Source of the DNA: an uncultured Pedosphaera sp.
GTDB lineage: Bacteria; Verrucomicrobiota; Verrucomicrobiia; Limisphaerales; Pedosphaeraceae
Direction: 5' to 3'
DNA length: 64,000 bases
Assembly (NCBI GenBank): GCA_903918755.1
Contig: CAIXFN010000028.1
Coordinates: 1-64,000 of the forward strand
A program made the translations under genes and the position numbers. Each line of letters begins with the position of its first letter. Position 1 is the first letter of the stretch. Below the pieces are notes generated by a model, which ran no database searches, was not told the DNA's origin, and saw only the letters and a list, made by a program, of their open reading frames with translations. Positions 1 to 9,690 of the stretch are shown one piece after another.

Positions 1-162
1 GCTTTTGCAAAACCTCTTTCCGGGTCGTCTGGCTCATCGTTTTATCCATTCCGGCCACGGTAACACCCACTTCTGGCACAACGTATGGTTTCCAGCCACT
101 TTACCCCCCCTTCCCGGTAACAATACTTTTGGCACAATTCGAGGGGGGCCGGGGAGGCAGAA

Positions 163-3156
163 TTGGGCTGGTCCGGGGCGGAAGATTCTGGTGGAATTCC
201 CGCGCGCTTGGACAAATCCCCCACAGCACCACCGGCCGTCCCGGATCATGAATTGCTGCACCCGATCGGGCGCGGCAGTTACGGTGAGGTCTGGCTGGCG
301 CGCAATATTCTGGGAACGTTCCGCGCGGTGAAGATCATCCGACGGGATTCCTTTGCGAATCCCCGGCCGTTTGAACGCGAATTCGCGGGGATCCACTTAA
401 TGGAACCGCTTTCGCGCGGCCATGAGGGACTCGTGGACATCCTCCAGGTGGGGCGGGCGGAGAGCGACGAGTATTTTTATTACGTGATGGAACTCGCCGA
501 CCCGGTGACCGGCGGGGGGGAAACGACGGGCACAATACCAAGGGCGCCCTACTGTCCGCGATCACTCGGTTCCGACCTAGCGAGCCGGGGTCGGCTGTCC
601 GTGGCCGAATGCATCGATCTGTTTCATAGCCTGGCGCTGGCATTGGGTCATCTGCATCGCGCCCGCTTGGTGCACCGGGACATTAAACCCTCGAACATCA
701 TTTTCGTGGGCGGGGTGGCCAAGCTGGCGGACATTGGGCTCGTCGCGGCGGCGGCGGAAGGCGGCAGTTATGTGGGGACGGAAGGCTATATTCCCCCCGA
801 GGGCGCGGGCACGTTTGGGGCGGACATTTACAGTCTCGGGAAGGTGCTCTACGAGGCGGGCACCGGCAAGGATCGCGCCCATTTCCCCGCGCTGCCGGCG
901 GATGCGGCGGATTTGGTCGCGAGCGTCGGTCTCATGGAACTCAACGCCATCTGGTTGAAAGCCTGCGCGACGGCGCCGACCGACCGGTATCGCAACACGG
1001 ACGAACTGGCGGCGGACCTGGCTCTGCTGCGGGCGGGGCGCTCCGTGAAGCGCCTGCGCCTGGTCGAGAGCCGCCTGGGACAGGCCCGCCGATTTGCGGT
1101 GGGACTCGCAGCGCTGGCCGTGGTCATCGCCATCGGTTGGTGGGTGGCGGAACGCCAGACAGAAAGCGAGCGGGCGGCGCGGCTGATCGCGGCCGGCCTG
1201 CAACGGCGCGCGATGCAGGCGGAGGGCGTGGCAAAAACGCGGTTGAGCGAGGCCCGCCTGGCCCAAATCCGGGCGGTGTTGCAGAGCCAGCAGATGGGCC
1301 GGCGCGCGGTGGCCCTGGATCTGCTGACCAACGAGATCAGCCCGCGTGATCGCGTGGCGGCCCGCAGCCTGGCAGCGACCGCTTTGGCCCTGCCGGATTT
1401 GGTCCCGTTACCGGCTATGGCGACGGTTACCCGGCCGAGCAGTCCCGCGGCCCAGCCGCAATCGGATGGGAGCATCTTGACCCGGGAACCGGGGGGGACG
1501 CCGCGGACCATCCCACCTCAGCGGGAACGAGTCCGGGAGATTTTGGAACTGGCGGGATCCGGCCGGTTTCTTTATGCCGGCTACGAACCCAATATTGAAC
1601 GGATTTGGGATTTGACCGACGGCAGGGAGGTCGCCCGGTTGGATACCAATTATTTCCACCTGGATTTTCGCCCCGGGCAGGATGAAGTGGCCGTGGCATA
1701 CGGCAATGGCGAGGTGATCCTCCATCGCCTGCCCGGCTGGGAGACCAATCGGATTTGGGCGAAAACCGCGGGCGAAGTGATCCATTGGAATGCCGAGGGC
1801 AGCCGGTTGCTGGTCATCGGCAGCGATAGCCGGGTGCGCCTGCTGGATCCCGGGACGGGCGGGGTGAGGGCATTGGGAGAAATCAAATCGTCCGTCAGCC
1901 GAGCGCTCTGGCATCCCGATGGTCGCCACCTGGCCATCCTGACCGGGGAGGGGTATATGCGGGTGCAAGACATCGAGTCCTGGCCGGAGTACGCCGTGCT
2001 GACCCGCCATGAATCGCAAATCGTGGCGGCCGCTTTTTTACCCCCTTTTCCCTGGCTGGTGACCTCCAGTTGGGACGGCACGTCGAAACTGTGGGACTGG
2101 CAGGCCGGCCAGGAATTGGGGCGCTTGGAGGCAACCGGTTACGACCTCGCTTTTGACGCGACCAGTCGCATTTTGCACTGGCGGCTCGGAGCGGAAGCGA
2201 CCCCCAGCGCCTGGCGGGTGATGGGGGGCGAGGTCTGGCGCCAGTTTTTCCAAGGCAATCCGCTGGCCCCGGGAGGCCCCTTCATGGCGGGTTTTTCCGG
2301 GGACAGCCAATGGGTAGTGACGCCGGACGACGACGGTGTCCGGGTATGGCACATCGCCAGCGGTAACATGGCCCTGTTTATCCCGGGGGCCGCACAAGCG
2401 GCCTGGATCAATGCGGCCGGCACCGAACTATTGATAAACGCCGGGGGGGCCATCCGCCGGTGGCGACTGACTCCGGGTGCCGACCAGAAACTGGCGGCGG
2501 CGGAAGGCGAGCGACTGGCAACGGCGGGAGTGGTCGACAAACTCGCGGTGAGCGCGGATGGGGCGGTGATCGGCTGGCTCGCGGGACCGGATGTGCGACT
2601 CAGTGATCACGGCGAGCGCAAATCGTGGTCGCACGGGCAGGAGTCGGCCGAAATGATCAGCGTGAGTCCAGACGGCAAGTTAGTGGCGGTGGGGACGCGG
2701 AATCGCACCGGCGCGCGCATTTTTGACACGGCCACCGGACGCCTGCTCTGGCAGACCGATATTGGGAAAGGCACCCATCCAAGTTTCAGCGCCGATAGTC
2801 AATGGCTGGCGTTGGGCACGGACCACGGGTGCCATGTCTTCGCGGCAACATCCGGGAAACTGCGCTGGAGTCGCGCACCCGAGTCAGGGGGGGAAACCGT
2901 TTTTTGGGAAACGGCCTTTTCCCCGGATGGCGCCTTCCTAGCCTGGACGCCGAAGACCTGGCAAGTTCAGATTGTGAATGCCGCCGATGGCAGCGAAGTG
3001 TTGACCCTGGATTATCCCACGCGCCGTTTTATCACCGGCCTGGCGTTCAGTCCCGATGGGCGCTGGCTGGCGGAAACCTCGAGCAAACACGTTTTGCACC
3101 TGTGGGACATCCAGGAACTCCGCCGGCAACTGGAAGGCCTCGGTCTCGGGTGGTAG
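163..3156 (+). CDS. Membrane Ser/Thr protein kinase with C-terminal WD40-like propeller
   Basis: This is a Hanks-type protein kinase that probably signals from the membrane. The glycine-rich loop (GRGSYG, about residues 36-41), the ATP lysine K57, HRDIKPSN (171-178, catalytic D173) and a P-P-E in place of APE (211-213) are all visible. The DFG motif reads DIG (190-192), which keeps the metal-binding Asp. One transmembrane helix follows at about 310-329. The rest (about 430-990) is a run of WD40-like blades with phrases such as 'PDGRHLA' and 'LWDWQAG', expected to form one or two propellers that sense a ligand or bind partners. The start is a TTG with GGGGAGG 5 bases upstream; in-frame stops at 61 and 118 exclude a much longer product. 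No partner phosphatase is adjacent. The family call is firm; the ligand and targets are unknown. Confidence 0.9.
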   Translation: MGWSGAEDSGGIPARLDKSPTAPPAVPDHELLHPIGRGSYGEVWLARNILGTFRAVKIIRRDSFANPRPFEREFAGIHLMEPLSRGHEGLVDILQVGRAESDEYFYYVMELADPVTGGGETTGTIPRAPYCPRSLGSDLASRGRLSVAECIDLFHSLALALGHLHRARLVHRDIKPSNIIFVGGVAKLADIGLVAAAAEGGSYVGTEGYIPPEGAGTFGADIYSLGKVLYEAGTGKDRAHFPALPADAADLVASVGLMELNAIWLKACATAPTDRYRNTDELAADLALLRAGRSVKRLRLVESRLGQARRFAVGLAALAVVIAIGWWVAERQTESERAARLIAAGLQRRAMQAEGVAKTRLSEARLAQIRAVLQSQQMGRRAVALDLLTNEISPRDRVAARSLAATALALPDLVPLPAMATVTRPSSPAAQPQSDGSILTREPGGTPRTIPPQRERVREILELAGSGRFLYAGYEPNIERIWDLTDGREVARLDTNYFHLDFRPGQDEVAVAYGNGEVILHRLPGWETNRIWAKTAGEVIHWNAEGSRLLVIGSDSRVRLLDPGTGGVRALGEIKSSVSRALWHPDGRHLAILTGEGYMRVQDIESWPEYAVLTRHESQIVAAAFLPPFPWLVTSSWDGTSKLWDWQAGQELGRLEATGYDLAFDATSRILHWRLGAEATPSAWRVMGGEVWRQFFQGNPLAPGGPFMAGFSGDSQWVVTPDDDGVRVWHIASGNMALFIPGAAQAAWINAAGTELLINAGGAIRRWRLTPGADQKLAAAEGERLATAGVVDKLAVSADGAVIGWLAGPDVRLSDHGERKSWSHGQESAEMISVSPDGKLVAVGTRNRTGARIFDTATGRLLWQTDIGKGTHPSFSADSQWLALGTDHGCHVFAATSGKLRWSRAPESGGETVFWETAFSPDGAFLAWTPKTWQVQIVNAADGSEVLTLDYPTRRFITGLAFSPDGRWLAETSSKHVLHLWDIQELRRQLEGLGLGW

Positions 3157-3197
3157 CCACGGTCGGGCGGCTCGGGAGCCGGTAGGAATAACGGTAA

Positions 3198-3219
3198 TTT
3201 CCGGCCGGGAAACTTTTTT
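3198..3219 (+). terminator. Weak intrinsic terminator after the kinase gene
   Basis: A short hairpin, TTTCC (3198-3202) pairing with GGAAA (3208-3212), is followed after one base by six Ts. It lies 41 bases past the kinase stop. The stem is only 5 bp, so this is tentative. Confidence 0.35.
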
Positions 3220-3364
3220 GTAAGAAAGGGGGGCGAAGGAGCGAACTCACCGATGATGAACGTTTTTGGCGCAACAATCCTTTCGGCCGACGCGGGGAAC
3301 CCCGAGTCCGGGCAAATCCGGAATGGGTGGGCGCGCCAACAATCTCCGCCGCATCGCTACCAGC

Positions 3365-4354
3365 ATGTTTAACCTGTCATTCCCTCCTTCGCACCCCACC
3401 CGCCTGGTGGTCGGCCTGGCCTTATTTTTGGCGCTGTCCCGGACGGCTCCGGCGCAGGATTTTTTTCTGCAAGCGCAACCCTATTGCCAGGCGGGGCACG
3501 GCGTGGGCCGCGACAGCGGGGTAAACCAGTCCACCAATTTGCTGGCGATCACCGTGGCCGACGAGAATTTGCCAGGACACCCACGCCAAACCGCTAGTAT
3601 TGGGGTGCGCGCCGCTTACGGCCAGTTGGAGGTCACGGCCAGCGCGGCGGCCACCAGCAACGTCGGCGAAGGGGCCGGGGGGCAATTCGGGAGCTATTAT
3701 GGTGGCGCGTCGGCGGTCCTCTTCGGCGATAGCCTCACCATCACCTCCGCTTCCCTAGCCTGGGGGACGCCGGTGGACGTGCAGGTGACCGCCACGTATG
3801 CCGCCGCCCTGAGTGACCAGTTCACGTATTCTGGCCAATTATTTCAGCATTTGGATACGCACCTTAATCTGTCGGTGTTCAGCATCGATGCCACCCGCGC
3901 CTTGGTGGACAATCTCAACACCAACCTGGCCGCCGGCGACTCGGTCGCAACCACCCTCCACGCCACCGTGGGGGGCAGCCCGATCCGCCTCCGGGCCGAA
4001 CTTTTCGCCTTCGGGGATGCGAATGCCAACGTGGGTTTTCAAACCAGCGTGGCGGTGAGCCTGACAGGTACGGCGCGAATCTTCGTAAATGTCCTGACCC
4101 CGGGCGCCGCATACCAGGCCGCCAGCGGCGCGGTCTACTCCGCGCGCCCGATCTTGACGTTGCGAATGGAGGGCAACACGGCCGTCCTGTCCTGGCCCCT
4201 CACTGCAGTCGGCTACACCTTGCAGGAACAATCCGTGGTGGACGCCAACGCCTGGACGGATTGCCCCAATCCCGTCACGCCGGTGGGCCAGAATTTTCAA
4301 GTCACGCTCAGCCCGGGTGATACCAACCACTTTTTCCGGCTGATCCACCGATAA
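3365..4354 (+). CDS. Secreted protein of unknown function with C-terminal Verrucomicrobia-type adhesion/sorting-like domain
   Basis: The protein begins with a clear Sec signal peptide (hydrophobic VVGLALFLALSRTAPAQ, cleavage after AQ). The reading frame is open about 100 bases further upstream, but the ATG at 3365 is directly followed by the signal peptide and is preferred. The body is rich in Ala, Thr, Ser and Asn and lacks catalytic motifs that I recognise. The last 60 residues ('LSWPLTAVGYTLQEQ' to 'FFRLIHR') match a beta-rich tail seen at the C-terminus of many exported Verrucomicrobia proteins. The next gene starts within about 25 bases, so the two may be co-transcribed. No function is assigned. 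Confidence 0.7.
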   Translation: MFNLSFPPSHPTRLVVGLALFLALSRTAPAQDFFLQAQPYCQAGHGVGRDSGVNQSTNLLAITVADENLPGHPRQTASIGVRAAYGQLEVTASAAATSNVGEGAGGQFGSYYGGASAVLFGDSLTITSASLAWGTPVDVQVTATYAAALSDQFTYSGQLFQHLDTHLNLSVFSIDATRALVDNLNTNLAAGDSVATTLHATVGGSPIRLRAELFAFGDANANVGFQTSVAVSLTGTARIFVNVLTPGAAYQAASGAVYSARPILTLRMEGNTAVLSWPLTAVGYTLQEQSVVDANAWTDCPNPVTPVGQNFQVTLSPGDTNHFFRLIHR

Positions 4355-4379
4355 AATGCAATCACTTACCTGGCCAACC

Positions 4380-6281
4380 ATGAGCGACAAAACACAAAAA
4401 TCCTTCGCCTCCCTCAAGGGTTGGTTGCTCGCCGTGGGTGGGGCGCTGCTGGCCACCGGGACGGTTTACGCGGCGGGACCAGACACGTTGACGTACCAGG
4501 GGCGGGTGAACGTGGGCGGCCAGGTCTTCTCGGGCAATGGCCAATTCAAATTCGCGCTGGTCAACAACGGTGCCAATCTGGCCCGACCGGCCACGGCCAC
4601 TGCGGTGATTACCAGCGGCTTTGTCACTTCGATCAACGTGACCGATGGCGGCAACGGCTACACCAGTCCGCCCGCGGTGACGATTACGGGCGGCGGCGGG
4701 ACCGGGGCCACCGCCACCACCACGATCAGTGGGGGAGCCATTGCCGGCATCTCGGTCAAGACACCGGGCAGCGGATACGCCACGGCTCCCGCAGTCACCA
4801 TCGCGCCGCCGACGGCGGCCCTGATATATGTTACTTACTGGAGTCATGACGGCACCAGCAGCGCCGGTGGTCCACCCGTCAGCACGATTACGCTCCCGGT
4901 CGCCAACGGCCTTTTTGTCGCGCCGCTGGGAGACACCAATGTGATGGCGGCCTTGCCGGCGGAGGTGTTCACCAACCCGGCGGTCCGGCTGCGCATCTGG
5001 TTTAATGACGGCACCAACGGCCTGGCGCAGCTCGTGCCGGACCAGACCCTCACCGCCACCCCCTATGCCCTGCTGGCACAAAGCGCGGGCAGCGCGGCCC
5101 AACTCACCGGAGCTTTGCCGGTGGCCCAGTTGAGCGGCACCCTGGCCTCGGCGCAACTTAATGGGACTTACGGGGCGCCGGTGGCATTGAACAACCCCGG
5201 GAATGCCTTTACCGGGAACGGCGCCGGGCTGACCAGCCTGAACGCGGCGCAGCTTACCAGCGGAGGAATAGCCGATGCCCGCCTGTCCGCCAACGTTGCC
5301 TTGCGCAATGGCACCAATGTCTTCAGCGGTTCCAACACCTTTGCGAACGTGGTCGTGGCCACGAACGGCAACAACCTCTGGAGAGGCACGCTGACGGGCA
5401 GCCTGATCGGCCCGGCGAGCAGCGCCGGGAATTTCACCGGAGTTCTGGCCGGGGACGTGACCGGAACACAGGGGGCCACGGTGGTGGCCCTGGTGGGCGG
5501 GCAAACCGCCGCGAATGTGGCGGCGGGGGCCACGGCGGCGAATGGCGCCGCCAGTGCCAACACGCCGAACGGGATCGTGAAGCGGGATGCGGCGGGCGGT
5601 TTCGCCGCGGGCACACTTGCCGGCACGAACTTCATCGGCAATGGCGTCAATCTTACCAATCTCAATGCGGCACAATTGGCGGCGGGAACGCTCCCCGACG
5701 GGCGGCTTTCCCCGAACGTGGCTTTGCTCAACGCGAATCAAAATTTTGGCGGTTCGAACAACTTCACCGGGGTGGTCGGGGCCACTAACGTCAACAATGC
5801 TTTCCGGGGCACCCTGACCGGAAATTTGCTCGGGAATGCCGCCACGGCAACGCTGGCGAACAGTTTCAGCGGTTCACTCGCGGGCGACGTGACCGGAGCA
5901 CAAGGGGCAACAGCGGTCGCCTTGGTGGGGGGCCAAACTGCGGCGACGATTGCGGGCGGGGCGGTATCAGCCAATGCCGCGACCAGTGCGAACACCCCCA
6001 ATGCGATCGTCAAACGGGATGCCGCCGGCGGCATCTCCGCGGGTATCATCGCGGCGACTTTCAGCGGCAATGGGGCGGCGCTCACCAATCTCAACGCAGG
6101 GAATCTGGCGAGCGGCATCCTGCCCGATGCCCGGCACTCACCGAACGTGCCCCTACTCAACGTGTCGAACAATTTTTCGGCCATTCTGAAGGCGGCGGGC
6201 GGACTCATCATCGAAAACCGCACTTCCGACCCGGTGAGTCCAGCCGCAGGACAAATCTGGCTCCGCACTGATCTGCCGTGA
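4380..6281 (+). CDS. Secreted tail-fibre-like repeat protein
   Basis: This exported protein has a hydrophobic leader (GWLLAVGGALLATGTVYAA) and then a domain starting 'TLTYQGRVNVGGQVFSGNG', common at the N-terminus of large verrucomicrobial surface proteins. Two short glycine-rich repeats ending in 'PAVTI' follow (about residues 85-150). The C-terminal half carries a repeat of about 140 residues, with landmark 'GNGxxLTxLNAAQL' near bases 5217, 5636 and 6063 (the third copy truncated) and 'GDVTGxQGAT' between them. Such repeats resemble phage tail-fibre and adhesin shafts. ATG 4380 is preferred over ATG 4356 because the leader then has a short basic n-region. The stop codon overlaps the start of the next gene. 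Likely an extracellular structural or adhesion protein; no enzyme motif is seen. Confidence 0.7.
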   Translation: MSDKTQKSFASLKGWLLAVGGALLATGTVYAAGPDTLTYQGRVNVGGQVFSGNGQFKFALVNNGANLARPATATAVITSGFVTSINVTDGGNGYTSPPAVTITGGGGTGATATTTISGGAIAGISVKTPGSGYATAPAVTIAPPTAALIYVTYWSHDGTSSAGGPPVSTITLPVANGLFVAPLGDTNVMAALPAEVFTNPAVRLRIWFNDGTNGLAQLVPDQTLTATPYALLAQSAGSAAQLTGALPVAQLSGTLASAQLNGTYGAPVALNNPGNAFTGNGAGLTSLNAAQLTSGGIADARLSANVALRNGTNVFSGSNTFANVVVATNGNNLWRGTLTGSLIGPASSAGNFTGVLAGDVTGTQGATVVALVGGQTAANVAAGATAANGAASANTPNGIVKRDAAGGFAAGTLAGTNFIGNGVNLTNLNAAQLAAGTLPDGRLSPNVALLNANQNFGGSNNFTGVVGATNVNNAFRGTLTGNLLGNAATATLANSFSGSLAGDVTGAQGATAVALVGGQTAATIAGGAVSANAATSANTPNAIVKRDAAGGISAGIIAATFSGNGAALTNLNAGNLASGILPDARHSPNVPLLNVSNNFSAILKAAGGLIIENRTSDPVSPAAGQIWLRTDLP

Positions 6282-7897
6282 AAAAGGTCGCCAACGCAAC
6301 GCCCCCAGGCACTCTTGCGGGCAACCCAACCAAGCTCCCCGCCGCGGCCAAGAAGCGATCCTTCCCGCAATGGACCAGCCTGGCATTGAGCCTCCTCATT
6401 ATGATGGCGACGGCGCCAGTGCGCGCCCAGGTGACGAACACGGTGGACACCACGAATGAGGAGGCGTTAAACAAGGCGCTGGAGCGAGCCTCGGTGATCC
6501 TCTTCACGATCAAAGGCCCGAGCACCATCGGCTTCTCGGGAACCAAAGTCATCACTTCAGATATCCTGCTGGATGGGACGGGACATAACGTCACGCTCAG
6601 CGGCAGCAATAATGTGGGCCTGTTTACGGTCAATCCCGGGGGACATCTGACCTTGAAAAATCTAACGCTGGCGGACGGGAGAAGTGATCAGGGCGGCGGC
6701 GTGCTGAACAACGGCGGAGTGGTCACGGTGATCAATTGCGTTTTCAGCAATAATGCCGCGCGGGCCACGGGTTGGGGAGCGACCGGGGCCGGAGGTGGCA
6801 TTTACAATTATAACAATGGCATCACGATTATCACGGGCAGTACCTTTGTGAGCAACAGCGCGGCCGGGGGCACGGGCGTCACCGGCTACACCGGCAGCGG
6901 CAGCACGGGGCAAGCCTCCCCGGGGGGAAACGGCGCGACGGGCGGTCCCGGGGCCGGTGGCGGGGTGAGCACGGACTATGGCACGCTGTGGATCACGAAC
7001 TGCACTTTCTTTGGCAATCGCGCCACCGGGGGCCAGGGTGGCACCGGGGGCCAGGGCGGTCCGGGCTGGAGTTATACCTACACTTGCCCGGCCAATTGCG
7101 GCGGACCATTCCTTCCGCCGTGCCAAACTTGCGTTGACTACGGGCATGGTGGCGCCGGGGGTTTTGGGGGCACGGGCGGCAATGGGTATGGGGGCAATCT
7201 CTATAATTTTGCAGGCAACGTCACACTGGTAAATGTGACGTTCGCTGGTGGCGGCGCGGCCGGCGGCGCGGGCGGTCTGGGCGGCGCGCCCGGGGCCAAT
7301 GGGTCGGGCACTTATGGCGCAGGCACGAGCGGGACGGGGGTAGGCGGCAACCTGGGATTGGGCGGTGGGCAAATGCTCCTGCTGAACACCTTGGTGGCCA
7401 ATCCGACCCAGGGGGGAAACCATACTGGCAGCGCCATTCTGGACGGGGGAAACAATCTCAGTTCGGACGCAACGCTGCCGCTGGGCGCCACCAGCAGTTT
7501 GACGAATACAATTCCCAATCTGGGACCTTTGACCAACAATGGCGGCCCGACTCCCAGTCTGGCATTGTTGTCCGGGAGTCCGGCGATCGACCGGGGGCAA
7601 ACCATCCCCGGGCTGTTCAGCGATCAACGCGGACAATTCCGACCCTCCGGGAAAGCGTTTGACATCGGAGCGTACGAATTTCAGGTGTTGGGGATTGACG
7701 CAGGGCTCCGCGCGTACGACGGAAACGCCGTGATCAAGCTCGCGTGCGAAGGGCCGGGGTCAACGAATTCACCGATCCGCTTCAACAAGAATGGCACGAA
7801 TTACGGCCTTCTACTCACGCTGACCAACGCGCCGAACGCCTCCAAATTCCGGATCAATACGCCGGCGGGAATCCGGGCATGGATGAAACTGCCCTGA
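6278..7897 (+). CDS. Secreted right-handed beta-helix protein with choice-of-anchor Q type tail
   Basis: The GTG start overlaps the TGA of the upstream gene (GTGA), so translation is probably coupled. A signal peptide (LALSLLIMMATAPVRAQ) is followed by a right-handed beta-helix with typical rungs ('NNGGVVTVINCVFSNNAA', 'GSTFVSNSAAGG') and long Gly-rich loops. The C-terminal block 'GSPAIDRG' ... 'QRGQFRPSGKAFDIGAYEF' is the hallmark of the choice-of-anchor Q / polymorphic-outer-membrane-like family. A small Cys cluster lies in the insert around bases 7080-7135. With its two upstream neighbours it forms a set of surface repeat proteins. The ligand is unknown; the fold assignment is firm. Confidence 0.8.
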   Translation: MKKVANATPPGTLAGNPTKLPAAAKKRSFPQWTSLALSLLIMMATAPVRAQVTNTVDTTNEEALNKALERASVILFTIKGPSTIGFSGTKVITSDILLDGTGHNVTLSGSNNVGLFTVNPGGHLTLKNLTLADGRSDQGGGVLNNGGVVTVINCVFSNNAARATGWGATGAGGGIYNYNNGITIITGSTFVSNSAAGGTGVTGYTGSGSTGQASPGGNGATGGPGAGGGVSTDYGTLWITNCTFFGNRATGGQGGTGGQGGPGWSYTYTCPANCGGPFLPPCQTCVDYGHGGAGGFGGTGGNGYGGNLYNFAGNVTLVNVTFAGGGAAGGAGGLGGAPGANGSGTYGAGTSGTGVGGNLGLGGGQMLLLNTLVANPTQGGNHTGSAILDGGNNLSSDATLPLGATSSLTNTIPNLGPLTNNGGPTPSLALLSGSPAIDRGQTIPGLFSDQRGQFRPSGKAFDIGAYEFQVLGIDAGLRAYDGNAVIKLACEGPGSTNSPIRFNKNGTNYGLLLTLTNAPNASKFRINTPAGIRAWMKLP

Positions 7898-8090
7898 GCG
7901 GGCAAAGCGGCGCGGCGACGCCGGCGGGAACAGGAAACGACTTGGGTCGGGAAGGGGGCGACGCAAGCGCTTCACCACCCACCACACCATATTCGGGGTT
8001 GAATATGCCAATTTTTGCAAAGTGGTTCCGGTTGTCGGATCACCGGATGTCTCCTAAAGTAAGAGTGAAATTTGGTGCCAGTGCGAGATT

Positions 8091-9521
8091 ATGAATCCGA
8101 ATGGATCAACCCATGAACGCGCCTATGTCTGGCGGGAACTCGACCGGGTCGAACCGCAGAAGCGCACCCCGGCGGAACGCGCCGGCGATTTCGACGAAAT
8201 CTACTCCCTGCTGGACGAGGCCACCGTCCGCGAGCAGGCCAGCCGCTGCCTGCAATGTCCCGAAGCGAATTGCCGTCAGGGCTGCCCGCTGTCCAATCGG
8301 ATCCCCGAATGGCTGGGGCTGGCGGCGGAAGGCAAGTTTCTGGAAGCGGCGGAAGTTTCCCAGTCCACGAGCAATATGCCCGAGATTTGTTCGCGGGTGT
8401 GTCCGCAGGAAAAACTGTGCGAAGGCTCGTGCATCCTCGTGGGCCATGCGGAGCCGATCTGCATTGGCGCGATCGAAAAGTTCATCAATGAATATTCCTT
8501 CGCGCACGGCGGTGACCTGGTAGTAGTGGCCCCGCCGAACGGATTTCGCGTGGCGGTGGTGGGTTCGGGGCCGGGCAGCCTGGCGTGCGCGGATGAGCTG
8601 GCCAAACTCGGGTATGCGGTCACCGTGTTCGAGGTCCAATCCCAGCCGGGCGGACTGCTGCTGAACGGCATTCCCGGTTTCAAGCTGGAAAAGGACGTGG
8701 TGGAACGGCGCATCAACATCCTGCGCCGGCGGGGCGTGCAGTTTGTCATGAACACGGCCGTGGGGGTGCAAATGCCGTTCGGGGATTTGCGCAAGAATTT
8801 CGACGCGGTCTTCCTGGGCCTCGGCGCGCAGAAAGCAAAGGCGCTCGACATTCCGGGCGCGGAACTCCGGGGAGTGGAGGCAGCGTTGCCGTTCCTGATC
8901 CAACGCAATTCGCCCATGGCCCTGGACCTGCCCTGGATCGAGGTGGAAGGCAAGCGGGTGGCGGTGCTGGGCGGGGGTGACACCGCGATGGATTGCCTGC
9001 GCAGCGCGCTCCGCGGCGGGGCGGCCGAAGCGATTTGTCTGTATCGCCGGGACCTCGCCAACATGCCAGGCAGCCGGAAGGAGTATTACAACGCCATCGA
9101 AGAAGGCGCGCGGTTCCAGTTCCTCACCAACCCGATTGCGCTCGAATCCGACGGCAAGGGCGCCGTGGCGGGGGTCCGCTGCTCGCGGATGGAATTGGGG
9201 GAACCCGACGCCTCCGGGCGGCGCAAACCCCGGATCATCCCGGGTTCAGAATTTACGGTGCCCGCCGATCTGCTGCTGGTGGCCTATGGGTTCGATCCGG
9301 TCCCCCTACCCAAGGATGAAGGCTTCGCGGGACTGGCGATCAACGACTGGGGCGCCATCAAGGTGGACGCGAACCAGATGACCAGTCTGCCCGGGGTTTA
9401 TTCCGGCGGCGATTCGGTTCGCGGAGCCAGCCTGGTGGTGCATGCCGTCCGCGACGGCCGGAAGGCGGCCCGGGGCATCCATGTCCAACTGGGCGGGGCG
9501 ACCCGCGATGGGAAACTTTAG
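8091..9521 (+). CDS. gltD: Glutamate synthase small-subunit family FAD/NAD(P) oxidoreductase
   Basis: The layout is that of GltD/beta-subunit flavoproteins. An N-terminal domain binds two Fe-S clusters with Cys at 53, 56, 61, 65 and 100, 104, 110, 114. An FAD Rossmann motif (GSGPGSLACA, about 158-167) and an NAD(P) motif (LGGGDTAMDC, about 295-304) follow. The C-terminal 'YSGGDSVRGASLVV' is the second FAD contact. At 476 residues it has the usual length. In glutamate synthase this subunit passes NADPH electrons to the large subunit. No gltB lies in the window, so it may serve a remote GltB or another partner of this family, such as a dihydropyrimidine dehydrogenase-like or sulfide dehydrogenase-like enzyme. 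Family certain, partner unknown. Confidence 0.85.
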   Translation: MNPNGSTHERAYVWRELDRVEPQKRTPAERAGDFDEIYSLLDEATVREQASRCLQCPEANCRQGCPLSNRIPEWLGLAAEGKFLEAAEVSQSTSNMPEICSRVCPQEKLCEGSCILVGHAEPICIGAIEKFINEYSFAHGGDLVVVAPPNGFRVAVVGSGPGSLACADELAKLGYAVTVFEVQSQPGGLLLNGIPGFKLEKDVVERRINILRRRGVQFVMNTAVGVQMPFGDLRKNFDAVFLGLGAQKAKALDIPGAELRGVEAALPFLIQRNSPMALDLPWIEVEGKRVAVLGGGDTAMDCLRSALRGGAAEAICLYRRDLANMPGSRKEYYNAIEEGARFQFLTNPIALESDGKGAVAGVRCSRMELGEPDASGRRKPRIIPGSEFTVPADLLLVAYGFDPVPLPKDEGFAGLAINDWGAIKVDANQMTSLPGVYSGGDSVRGASLVVHAVRDGRKAARGIHVQLGGATRDGKL

Positions 9522-9690
9522 CGATCCGCCCGGCCGACGAAGCGGGAAAAAAGCTGCCGGACGCGCTCACCCCCGGATGGAGGACGAATTGTACAACCAT
9601 CCATTGACTCTGGGCCGGGGGCGCGTAGAGTAGCGGGTAGAACCTAGCCGCATTCAGAAGCAAGTCAACCTGATCGACGATCCAAGACCT

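Noticed and set aside
1-162. Short open frames at the left edge
   Set aside because: In-frame stops at 61 and 118 and no domain pattern; treated as upstream region of the kinase gene.
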